A stretch of 12,080 nt of DNA from assembly GCA_016207625.1 (NCBI GenBank), contig JACQPF010000274.1:1-12080 (forward strand), read 5' to 3'. Of the stretch, positions 1 through 7,198 are shown piece after piece (position 1 is the stretch's first letter; each line of letters starts with the position of its first letter). The notes beneath the pieces are model-generated. The model ran no database searches. It was not told where the DNA came from and saw only the letters and a list, made by a program, of their open reading frames with translations. Source of the DNA: Elusimicrobiota bacterium. GTDB taxonomy: Bacteria; Elusimicrobiota; Elusimicrobia; FEN-1173. The translations under genes were made by a program, and so were the position numbers.

Positions 1-1034
1 CATTCCGCCAGAGCCTTCGCCACTTCCGTCTTACCGACGCCGGTCTGCCCGACGAAGATGAAAGAACCGATGGGCCGCCGGGGGTCCGCCAGCTTCAATC
101 GGCTCTTCCGGATGGCGTGGGCGATGGTTTCGATCGCGGAATCCTGGCCCACCACCCGCCTCCGCATGTTCTGCCCCAAATGGAGCAGCCTCTCCGCTTC
201 CTCCTCGCGCACCCGCTCCACGGGCACGCCGGACCAGCGCGACACCACGCGAGCGATGTCCTCCGCCGTCACGATCCGGCCCGGACCATTTAACCCCGGC
301 AAGACGTTCTTGGCCGCGCCGGCCAGGTCGATCGCGTCGAGGGCCTTGTCCGGCTGAAACCGGTGCGGTATGTAACGCTCGGTCAAATCGACGGCCGCCC
401 GCAGGGCCTCCGGCGAATAAAGCACGCCATGGAAATCCTCATACGCCCGCCGCACGCCGTGGAGGATCCGCAAGGTGTCCTCCCGGCCCGGCGGGTCCAC
501 CTGAACCGTCTGGAAAAACCTCGCGAAGGTGTTGTCCTTCTCGACATATTTGCGATACTCATCGAGCGTCGTGGCGCCGATGATCCGCACCGCGCCCTTC
601 TGCAGGGCCGCCCGGACCATCGCGGACGCGTCGATGCTTCCCTCCGCCTGCCCCGCTCCGATCAGCGTATGGAACTCATCCACGAACAAGAGGATCTCCC
701 CGCTCGCGTTTTCAATTTCCTTCAGGAGGTTCATAACCCTCTCTTCGAAATCGCCCCGGTAGGTCGTGCCCGCCACCAGTCGGGTGAGATCCAAAACGAC
801 AAGCCGCTTGCCTTGAAGGTTCGGCGGCACGTCGCCGGCGGCGATTTTTTGAGCCAATCCTTCGGCGATCGCCGTTTTCCCCACCCCCGGCTCGCCGATC
901 AATAGAACGTTGTTGCTCTTGCGGCGGTTGAGGACGCGGAGGGCCTTTTCAATCTCAGGCTGCCTTCCCACCACAGGGTCCAGCTTCCCGGCCCGCGCCA
1001 AGGACGTCAAGTCGGTCCCATATTTGTCCAGCAG
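1..1034 (-). other. Hsp100/Clp AAA+ module of the giant protein (from residue about 1825, incomplete)
   Basis: The entry segment TPLLDKYGTDLTSLARAGK followed by LDPVVGRQPEIEKAL is the usual Clp entry to the first ATPase domain. Then come Walker A GEPGVGKT (K1877), pore loop TTYRGDFEERV (Y1916), Walker B LLFVDEFHTLIGAG (D1943, E1944) and the sensor-1 strand RIIGATTLDEYRKY. Next, NTFARFFQ stands where ClpB has ALERRFQ, so R1996 is kept and its neighbour is Phe1997. A lid segment with PDKALDAIDLAGAA follows. The ClpB coiled-coil middle domain is absent: about 14 residues after the lid comes RIVTAEDIARVVSRWSGVPV, then VVGQDSAIE and the second Walker A GQTGVGKTEVAKALAE. No Clp_N repeat pair is recognisable upstream. 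Class I Clp ATPase identity is very secure; the rest of the second ATPase domain is outside the window. Confidence 0.95.
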
Positions 1035-4000
1035 GGGCGTTTTTTGCGAGGGAGTTCCAGGCTCGCGCGGTTTGAGGTCCGGCAACAGCCGCAAGATCTC
1101 CCCAGAATCGATTTCCGTTTTCGAGGATTTCTGCGCCCTCTCCGCCAAGTCCCGCAACGACTTCGTGAGCCTTTCCAGAAGCGGAACGACGTCTTGCTCG
1201 TCCCGCCCCGTAGCCCCTTCCACAATCGCCTCCAAGGCCTCCAAGGGAAAGGACACGTTGAACTTGTCCAGGAAAGCGTCCTCCAGCGCGTTCAAATAGC
1301 GCAGCAGATCGATTCCCTTCAAACGAACACGGGAAGCGAAAAAAGTTTTTGAATTGGCGGCATCACCTTGGAGGAACCGTTTGCCCGCATCTTCCGATAG
1401 ATACCCGATCAAGGTGAGTCCTCCCGGCCGGGAATGCAAATCTTGAATCATTTTGTGGAACGCGATCGTCGACTTGTGGTTGGCGGACACGTTTTCGAGG
1501 GGAATCCCCAATACAATATGGCTCAACCCCTGGGACATATGGACCAGCGTCCTCAACGTGTTCTTCGGCAGCGCTGTTTTTAGGCAGAGGATGCGCCGGC
1601 GTTTCAGGGAAAGGGGAAGAGCGGGATCATGCATGAGCCGCCAGGCGAAAATTTTCAAGCCTTCCTGGCAAACGAGCCCAAGCTTCGTCATCCATAGGAT
1701 TTGTCTCCGGCTGTTCGGCGCGGACAGCATCCGAATCGTTTCCTCAACGGTCTGCGAGATCCCCTCATAGGGTTCGGGGGATTCCCCACCATAATAAAGC
1801 TCTTTTGACAGGTCTTCGATCCAGCCCTTTTCAATCATGACGGCGATCACGGACTCGGCATTTTGAATCCGCAACGCCTCCGCCATGACAGCGGCCCCTT
1901 CCGGACGCCTCTTCAAGATCCCCTCAAAAAACATCAAGTCGCCCTTGAATGCGTCCTCTCGCAAGATCAATAACCCCGACAACAGAAGCCCCAACGTCCT
2001 CGGGGACGCGTGATGGATGATTCGAACCTTCTGCGGCGCCGTCAATCGATGGAACAATGTTGCGGCGCGCACCGGGTCATATCCTTGAATCAAAGAGAGG
2101 GCTTCCTCGGTTTTTGCCAAAGAGTCTTCGTCCCCGGCGTTGACCGTTTTTTCGAGGAACGCGGAAATCTTGGCGTCGTCTTTTTCATAAGCGATTTGGA
2201 CCCCTCCAATGACGAAAAACCCCGGGAGCCCTTTCAACCACGAATCCAGAGAACCCCAGTCGATAAAAGGAACAAATAGGTCGATCAACAACAGCAAGGC
2301 GATTGCCGACAAAACGATGACGGCCGTTCGAAAACGGCTTTGGGTCCTCATCTTGTCCACGAAACCGAGCGTCATGAGGCTCCCGGCGAAAAACACCAGA
2401 TACGCCGCGACAATACGCGTCGGCGGGCCCAATATGAAATAGAGGAGCGTGCCGAAAACAACGGTTCCCCCCAGGCGCTGCGAAAACGTCCGGGTGAAAG
2501 GCTGGGTCACCCGTTGAAAGAACCCGTGATAGACGTCTCCTTCCGGCAAACGTTTGAAGAACCCGGCCACCCACCCCGTTTCTTTTTCAATTCCAGCATC
2601 TGTTTTTTCATGTCCGGCAAATCGTCTGGTCAAGCGCGCTAGACCGCCCATGGGGACGACGACCAAGAACCACCCGACCAGGAAATGCGCGAACGTCTTC
2701 ATGAGGAACGAAGCCTTCTCAACCCAAACCTTTCCCTCCATCCACCAACTCCTGTAATTCCCGCCGGCAGGGACCGCATCCAACAATTTTTGAAGGGAAT
2801 TCTTAAGAGAGATTTCATGCGCTTGGAAAATTTGTTCCCGCCGCAGCATTCCCGCTTCATCGAGGGGCAACTCGGGGTTCCAATCAGCCTCGTAGGCTTC
2901 CACCTGCTGGTAAAAGGGGGTCAGCGCCCAAAAGACCCGTGAGGAAAATACGGGGTCCGAAAAGCGGCCCGCGTTGTCGTTGATGAATTTCCGAGCCGCC
3001 TGGTCGATGCGCGACCTCATTGAGCCGTGCAAAACCAACGCTCTCAAATAGATCTCCCTTTTCTCTTCACTGAACCGGCTCGCGACCGCGGCCTGGATCG
3101 AGACGGCCAACACCGGTCCGGACGGGAAGCCCGAAAGCTCCCCCACTCGGTCCCCATTGACGAACACCCCCTCGGGCATGACGTGAATGAACAGGTTCGT
3201 CACGGGCTGGGAGGCTTCTAGAAGCGACAACGCGCTCTTCAAGCGGCCGATGAACGCCTGAACCAAGCCTCCCCGGTAAAGACCCGGATGCACATAAAGG
3301 AAAACACGGTCCCCGAATTCCGCGTCGAACGAAATGAGGGAAACCAAGTCTCTAACCGGCAAACCTTGGGCCACCGCCAAAAACGGAAACCGGTTCTCCC
3401 GCGCGTAACCCCACCCGCGGGCCTGGCCGTCGGCGATGGCTTTCTTGACCGCCGCGGGCCATTTTTCGAAAACTGCCATAAAGAGCGGGGCTAGGTTGGC
3501 GGACGAGGCCGCCGTCAGCGGCGGTTCCTCATAAACGCCGTCGGGGCGGAAAACCCGCAGCACCTGTCGCCCATCGTCCATCCGCCGGGTGAACAGCGGC
3601 ACGAGGAAAGCCACCTTTTCGAACATGGCGTTGGACCGAAGCGCCTTGTCGAAGATCACCCAGGGGGTGTTCACATATGCCTCATAAGTCTGGGCGAAAT
3701 CCTCGTTGGCGTTCGTGGCGGCATAATGGTCCACGAAATCGTTCGGGCCCCGGCTCACCGTGTGGTTCAATTGCCACCGCATCTTTTCCAGCAGAGTGAG
3801 GGATCCGTGGAACAGGTTGTGGGCGATTTCATGGCTCAGCGTGCGAAGCGAATATTCTCGAGTCACGTTCGAGGCCAGGTCGATTTGGTGGAGGGAAGGG
3901 TAATGCACGCCGCCGATCTTTCTTGTTGTCGGCGTGTACAATATGGAGGCCAAGCCCTCGATATGGGCTTTGGGAAGACCGAGGATCACTTGCCGGAAGG

Positions 4001-6506
4001 CCCGCCTTTCCTCATCCGTCACATGCATGATCCGCACCCGGGATTCGCCATGTTGAACGGGTGGCCACAGGGAATCAAGAGCGGCGTGCCCGCCTTCTTG
4101 CGCTCCCAGAAGGACCATGATCGCCAACAGCGGAGTCAAAACCGCGTATCGATTCTTCTTCGTGATCCGGGTGATCAGGAAAGCGGACACCAGCAACGCC
4201 GCGGAAACCAGCCCGTAGAACAAGCCCCAGCTCCCGAATTGAACATACGGCCCGTAGAGCATCGCTTCGTCCACGTTGGGGCAGGTTAAAATGCCTCGTA
4301 TGGTGAAACCCAACACTTGCGTCAAAGAAACCCACATCGATTGCCAACCGCCGAAAAACGGAAAACTCCATTCCCATGCCATGCCGCCGGCTTGGGCCGC
4401 CAGGACCGCAAAGGACCCCAGGACCATATATAGAAATGCCCCCTGAAATTGCCGCCGAACAAAACTTTTAGTCCGCTGAAAAAACCCCGGCCCGCCCTTA
4501 TAGATAAGGATACGAACCTCATCAATCATCCCTTCCATGACATCCTGGCCTTGATGTTTCCTTCTCATTCTCTCCCACCGGCGTTCGCCCTTGGACCCCT
4601 TCCGGGCAATGGCGAAGCAAACCCTCTGCGGGCCCATGTTCACGATCCCACGAAGGAAATCCCGCCGTTTCCGGCCCACGCGTTTGACGTGCACAGGCAT
4701 TTTGAGCTCGTCCTGGAGATCATTTTCAACCGCTTTCATCAGCGCGGGTTGTTCCTTCGTCGCCATCAATCCGCCGCAAGCCGCCAGAGAAAGGCCGCCG
4801 TACAACGTGACAATCGTTCGCTGAAGCACTTCCCCAAGATAGGCGTATTCAGGAATCTGGTTTTCGGCCGTCCCCAGGGGCGGGTTGAGATAAAGCCGGT
4901 CCCCCAGCATCAACTTGTCCAGGGGGCGCTTTTCCCCGGTGAAGAACGCGAGGTATTCAGTTCCCTTCCCCGCCGGTTCCATCCGGGGAGCCACCACGAC
5001 GGTGGAGTATCCCCGCTCGGACAACAGCCCCATGAGCGCGTCGGTGTGAAACCCCCCCGCGACGAGAACGGCGAAAGCTTCGTCCGTATTTTTCTCTCGC
5101 TCGCCCCGGCCTTCCAGGCCGCGAATGAAATTGGCGGCCAACGCCTTGTTCCGCTCAGTGGCGCACCGATAAAAATCCTCAAAAGGTTCTCGAACTTCTT
5201 TCCAGCGCCCATCGGCGGCGGGGTCATGTCCACCCAACACCTTAAGCCTTCGCGGTATTTCATTAATGGACTCGCGGCGCCGGAGATATTTTGCCCATTC
5301 CTCCGCCGTTAAATTGTTGGATAGGAGTTTTGAGGCGAGGCCGATGTCTTCGGAAACGGCAAACGCTTCCATTTGTTCCGTCGTGGGTTCGAGGAACGAC
5401 AGAACGTCCTTTTCAAAAACGTCCGTCTCTTGCCGCAGGAGGGCCGGGTCAATCTGCTCAGCCGCAGACACGCATTGCATATAGACGCTGAAATGAGGAA
5501 AGCCTTCCATGCTCAGCCCCGCGGATTCCATCACTTGCCCCAACAACCCATCATGCCTCGCCGGAGCCAACTTCGACAAGGCTTCCTTCTCCGCTTCCGA
5601 AAGCCGGCTCACGAGTTCCTCAATCAACCGGGCACGCTCATGCTCCACCCGTTGGAAATCAAGGGACTTCTCTAAGGAAAAAACCTTGATGAATTTCGCC
5701 GTTTGTGGAAACCGGGAGGGAGCTGGCTCCAGGAAACCCGCCAGCCCTTTGATGTAGGTGGATAGGGAGGATCGTCCCGCGAGAAACGGCTCGCGGATGT
5801 GATCGAGCTCCGCCAGTTTGGGAGGAAGCACCCGTTCCTTCAGCGCTTCCAGCTCATTTCGCCATTGGCCGAGCCGCTGCTCCGCCTCGGCCCGGACAGG
5901 AACGGATTTTTGAAAAGCGGTGATGTTATTCCGGTAAATGTCGATGTCTTCCACGCCGAAAAGAGGCGGTTCCCGCTCAGCAATGAAGCCGAAATGCTCC
6001 GCGCCCGTCAAGAAACCGCCTTTTAACAGGAAATCCGCGATTTTCCGTCTTAAATCCGCCCCCGGAAGCCGCCGATAAGGCTCGAGGCGCAAAGGCCCTG
6101 CGGCCCCCTCCAAACCCACGAAAACCGGACCCTTCCCCTCATTCGCCGAAAAACCGCTCAAAATCCGTGAAATATTCTCCTGCGCCTCCTGAAAATCGTG
6201 CGCGTCCTGCAACAAGATCACCCAGGGCCGGCCTGGTTTTTCGGCTCGGACTGTTTTTTTGACTTCCCCATACCCGGACGGGATGTTCAAATAAGAATGT
6301 ATTTCCTGCGGTAGGCGTGAAGAGAGGAACAAGTTCTGCGGCAAGGTCTCTGAGGCGTGAACCGATAGGGCTTCTTTCCGTTTTTGCCAAAACCCGGCTT
6401 CCGCCAGCGAGAGGGCCACCGAATTGAATACGATGGTCAACGCCAGAAGACAGCGGATGATGCGGTTTCTATTCAAGAAGACTGCGGACCACGTCGGAGA
6501 ATTCAT
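1..6506 (-). CDS. Giant multidomain membrane protein: Tiki-like + HExxH metalloprotease + Clp AAA+ (partial, runs off left edge)
   Basis: I translated the minus strand in one frame from 6506 to 1 and found no stop, giving at least 2168 residues with the C-terminus outside the window. Order (numbered from the ATG at 6506): signal peptide 1-35; Tiki-like domain about 90-600 (QDAH 100-103, GGFHT 484-488); hydrophobic segments about 690-804; zincin domain with HEIAH 892-896 and NEDFAQTY (E935); hydrophobic segments about 1272-1290 and 1348-1412; helical region about 1420-1820; Clp ATPase from about 1825 with Walker A GEPGVGKT (1871-1878), Walker B DE 1943-1944, and second Walker A GQTGVGKT from 2153. 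The start is uncertain. ATG 6506 overlaps the upstream merR-like gene by 38 nt; TTG 6476 overlaps it by 8 nt and puts the signal peptide closer to the N-terminus. Neither has a clear Shine-Dalgarno. The continuous frame and recognisable domains at both ends argue against a pseudogene. Likely role (inference): ATP-driven proteolysis or remodelling at the inner membrane. Confidence 0.9.
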   Translation of the reverse strand, partial: MNSPTWSAVFLNRNRIIRCLLALTIVFNSVALSLAEAGFWQKRKEALSVHASETLPQNLFLSSRLPQEIHSYLNIPSGYGEVKKTVRAEKPGRPWVILLQDAHDFQEAQENISRILSGFSANEGKGPVFVGLEGAAGPLRLEPYRRLPGADLRRKIADFLLKGGFLTGAEHFGFIAEREPPLFGVEDIDIYRNNITAFQKSVPVRAEAEQRLGQWRNELEALKERVLPPKLAELDHIREPFLAGRSSLSTYIKGLAGFLEPAPSRFPQTAKFIKVFSLEKSLDFQRVEHERARLIEELVSRLSEAEKEALSKLAPARHDGLLGQVMESAGLSMEGFPHFSVYMQCVSAAEQIDPALLRQETDVFEKDVLSFLEPTTEQMEAFAVSEDIGLASKLLSNNLTAEEWAKYLRRRESINEIPRRLKVLGGHDPAADGRWKEVREPFEDFYRCATERNKALAANFIRGLEGRGEREKNTDEAFAVLVAGGFHTDALMGLLSERGYSTVVVAPRMEPAGKGTEYLAFFTGEKRPLDKLMLGDRLYLNPPLGTAENQIPEYAYLGEVLQRTIVTLYGGLSLAACGGLMATKEQPALMKAVENDLQDELKMPVHVKRVGRKRRDFLRGIVNMGPQRVCFAIARKGSKGERRWERMRRKHQGQDVMEGMIDEVRILIYKGGPGFFQRTKSFVRRQFQGAFLYMVLGSFAVLAAQAGGMAWEWSFPFFGGWQSMWVSLTQVLGFTIRGILTCPNVDEAMLYGPYVQFGSWGLFYGLVSAALLVSAFLITRITKKNRYAVLTPLLAIMVLLGAQEGGHAALDSLWPPVQHGESRVRIMHVTDEERRAFRQVILGLPKAHIEGLASILYTPTTRKIGGVHYPSLHQIDLASNVTREYSLRTLSHEIAHNLFHGSLTLLEKMRWQLNHTVSRGPNDFVDHYAATNANEDFAQTYEAYVNTPWVIFDKALRSNAMFEKVAFLVPLFTRRMDDGRQVLRVFRPDGVYEEPPLTAASSANLAPLFMAVFEKWPAAVKKAIADGQARGWGYARENRFPFLAVAQGLPVRDLVSLISFDAEFGDRVFLYVHPGLYRGGLVQAFIGRLKSALSLLEASQPVTNLFIHVMPEGVFVNGDRVGELSGFPSGPVLAVSIQAAVASRFSEEKREIYLRALVLHGSMRSRIDQAARKFINDNAGRFSDPVFSSRVFWALTPFYQQVEAYEADWNPELPLDEAGMLRREQIFQAHEISLKNSLQKLLDAVPAGGNYRSWWMEGKVWVEKASFLMKTFAHFLVGWFLVVVPMGGLARLTRRFAGHEKTDAGIEKETGWVAGFFKRLPEGDVYHGFFQRVTQPFTRTFSQRLGGTVVFGTLLYFILGPPTRIVAAYLVFFAGSLMTLGFVDKMRTQSRFRTAVIVLSAIALLLLIDLFVPFIDWGSLDSWLKGLPGFFVIGGVQIAYEKDDAKISAFLEKTVNAGDEDSLAKTEEALSLIQGYDPVRAATLFHRLTAPQKVRIIHHASPRTLGLLLSGLLILREDAFKGDLMFFEGILKRRPEGAAVMAEALRIQNAESVIAVMIEKGWIEDLSKELYYGGESPEPYEGISQTVEETIRMLSAPNSRRQILWMTKLGLVCQEGLKIFAWRLMHDPALPLSLKRRRILCLKTALPKNTLRTLVHMSQGLSHIVLGIPLENVSANHKSTIAFHKMIQDLHSRPGGLTLIGYLSEDAGKRFLQGDAANSKTFFASRVRLKGIDLLRYLNALEDAFLDKFNVSFPLEALEAIVEGATGRDEQDVVPLLERLTKSLRDLAERAQKSSKTEIDSGEILRLLPDLKPREPGTPSQKTPLLDKYGTDLTSLARAGKLDPVVGRQPEIEKALRVLNRRKSNNVLLIGEPGVGKTAIAEGLAQKIAAGDVPPNLQGKRLVVLDLTRLVAGTTYRGDFEERVMNLLKEIENASGEILLFVDEFHTLIGAGQAEGSIDASAMVRAALQKGAVRIIGATTLDEYRKYVEKDNTFARFFQTVQVDPPGREDTLRILHGVRRAYEDFHGVLYSPEALRAAVDLTERYIPHRFQPDKALDAIDLAGAAKNVLPGLNGPGRIVTAEDIARVVSRWSGVPVERVREEEAERLLHLGQNMRRRVVGQDSAIETIAHAIRKSRLKLADPRRPIGSFIFVGQTGVGKTEVAKALAE
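2271..4439 (-). other. Membrane-bracketed zincin metalloprotease region of the giant protein (residues about 690-1412)
   Basis: A first hydrophobic group contains AFLYMVLGSFAVLAAQAG (about 691-708), a weaker stretch near 718-740, WGLFYGLVSAALLVSAFLI (760-778) and LTPLLAIMVLLGA (790-802). A soluble domain follows with LSHEIAHNLFHGS (HEIAH at 892-896; codons 3833-3819) and, 43 residues after the first His, NANEDFAQTYEAYV with E935. HExxH plus a downstream (E)DFAxTF/Y helix is the gluzincin arrangement known from lethal-factor-like peptidases, where that Glu is the third zinc ligand. A second hydrophobic group lies at about 1272-1290, 1348-1361, 1366-1384 and 1394-1412. The exact number of membrane crossings is unclear, and so is the side of the membrane on which the active site sits. 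Confidence 0.65.
4707..6239 (-). other. Tiki/ChaN/EreA-superfamily-like domain of the giant protein (residues about 90-600)
   Basis: The Tiki superfamily (Tiki, TraB, ChaN, erythromycin esterase EreA) is known for two separated GxxH-like motifs plus a Glu and an R-N/D-x-x-(M/A) helix. Seen here in the same order: QDAH (H103) after a hydrophobic strand WVILL; VGLEGAAG (E133) on the next strand; GVED (184-187); ERNKALAANF (R452) on a helix; then AVLVAGGFHT (H487). Between residues 190 and 450 lies a long Glu/Arg/Leu-rich helical insertion, comparable in position to the helical caps of EreA-like proteins. The first motif is QDAH rather than GxxH. Family assignment is by motif reading only. Function could be metal-dependent hydrolysis, or a non-enzymatic binding role. 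The signal peptide places it outside the cytoplasm. Confidence 0.6.
6402..6506 (-). other. Signal peptide of the giant protein
   Basis: Residues 12-18 are basic (NRNRIIR). They are followed by a hydrophobic core, LLALTIVFNSVALSLA (residues 20-35), and a plausible signal peptidase I site after SLA (35) or AEA (37). This would export the Tiki-like domain that follows. The pattern holds whether translation starts at ATG 6506 or TTG 6476. An uncleaved signal anchor is the alternative. Confidence 0.75.
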
Positions 6507-7098
6507 CGGCTTGGAACGGCCCTTCCATGATGCGGTTGGCGCCGAGGCTCATGATTTGGTCCCCGTCCCGGTTGTCGTCCGCATAAACGAGGATCCGGGT
6601 TTGAGAGAAGGAGCTGTCCTGCCGGACGGCCCGGCAGATCTCCGCGCACCTCGGCTCGATCTTGGGCATGTGAAGGATCAAAACGTCCGGCGCGTAGATG
6701 CCGGCCAACCGCCCCGCGGAGAAATAGTTGTTGGCGATGTACACCTCCAAACCCATGATCCCATGGAGCGCCTTAAGGAACACCTCTCCCGCGACGGGGT
6801 TCTCGTCAATCAAAAGGACCCGCCTCTTCATGGGATGCCGGATGAACTCGTCCTGGATCTGCCTCAACGACCAGCCTTGCTCGGCCAAATGGCGGATGCG
6901 GGACAGGCGCCGAAGGACCGTTTTCTCATGGAACCGCTTATGCCCGCCTTCCGTCGTGATGAACGGCAGCAAGCCCGAAACGGTGTAGTAGCGCATGGTC
7001 GACAAGGAAAGGCCGGCCCTGCGGGCCATCTTTCCGATGGAGATCAGCCCCGACAAGCTATGGAGAGCCGGCGCCACACCGGCTTCTTCAACGATCAT
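6469..7098 (-). CDS. MerR-type DNA-binding protein fused to a degenerate receiver domain
   Basis: 209 aa. Residues 18-86 are a MerR-type winged helix-turn-helix: ISIGKMARRAGLSLSTMRYY then VSGLLPF, GGHKRF, and the following helix with GWSLRQIQDEF. Residues 91-209 resemble a response-regulator receiver (KRRVLLIDENPVAGEVF start, PDVLIL strand, C-terminal FQADEFSDVVRSLLE helix). The acidic pair is present as D98-E99. However, the phospho-acceptor position reads H143 (LILHMPKIEP), the Thr/Ser position reads Tyr172 (ILVYAD), and the Lys of the KPF motif is Gly193 (MEGPF). I infer a pseudo-receiver used for dimerisation or ligand/protein sensing, not phosphorylation. The start is well supported: AGGAG at 7106-7110 lies 7 nt before the ATG. 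The 3' end overlaps the giant gene, suggesting translational coupling and a regulatory link to it. Confidence 0.88.
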   Translation of the reverse strand: MIVEEAGVAPALHSLSGLISIGKMARRAGLSLSTMRYYTVSGLLPFITTEGGHKRFHEKTVLRRLSRIRHLAEQGWSLRQIQDEFIRHPMKRRVLLIDENPVAGEVFLKALHGIMGLEVYIANNYFSAGRLAGIYAPDVLILHMPKIEPRCAEICRAVRQDSSFSQTRILVYADDNRDGDQIMSLGANRIMEGPFQADEFSDVVRSLLE

Positions 7099-7136
7099 GA
7101 CTCAACTCCTATTTCAGCAGGATGGCTTACGGATCA

Positions 7137-7142
7137 ATTATC
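7137..7142 (-). promoter_or_regulatory. Candidate -10 element before the merR-like gene
   Basis: On the minus strand TGCGATAAT contains GATAAT (five of six matches to TATAAT) with TG one base upstream, in the gap between the response-regulator gene and the merR-like gene. No convincing -35 hexamer is present at the usual distance, which would suit an activator-dependent promoter. Transcription starting about 7 nt downstream would give a leader of roughly 30 nt including the AGGAG ribosome site. Confidence 0.3.
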
Positions 7143-7159
7143 GCAGAGGAGGGTGAATG

Positions 7160-7180
7160 ACTTTGGAGGGAACTTTGAAG
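7160..7180. repeat. Imperfect direct repeat, possible operator
   Basis: ACTTTGGAG (7160-7168) and ACTTTGAAG (7172-7180) differ at one position and are 12 nt apart start to start. They lie 18-43 nt upstream of the candidate -10 of the merR-like gene, where an activator would bind. OmpR/PhoB-type regulators bind tandem direct repeats spaced about one helical turn apart, so the regulator encoded just upstream is a possible ligand. This is based on position and pattern only. Confidence 0.3.
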
Positions 7181-7198
7181 TAAATCTGAATTCGAGGC

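Noticed and set aside
4449..5312. A 287-codon plus-strand open frame
   Set aside because: It is antisense to the giant gene, whose frame shows recognisable domains on both sides. The plus-strand translation is rich in Pro, Arg and His and has no recognisable motif.
1..6506. Three separate genes (Tiki-like, membrane protease, Clp) instead of one
   Set aside because: I read every codon from 6506 to 1 in one frame and found no stop, so separate genes would need stops that are not there. Internal ATGs such as at 4739 or 4570 have no end signal before them.
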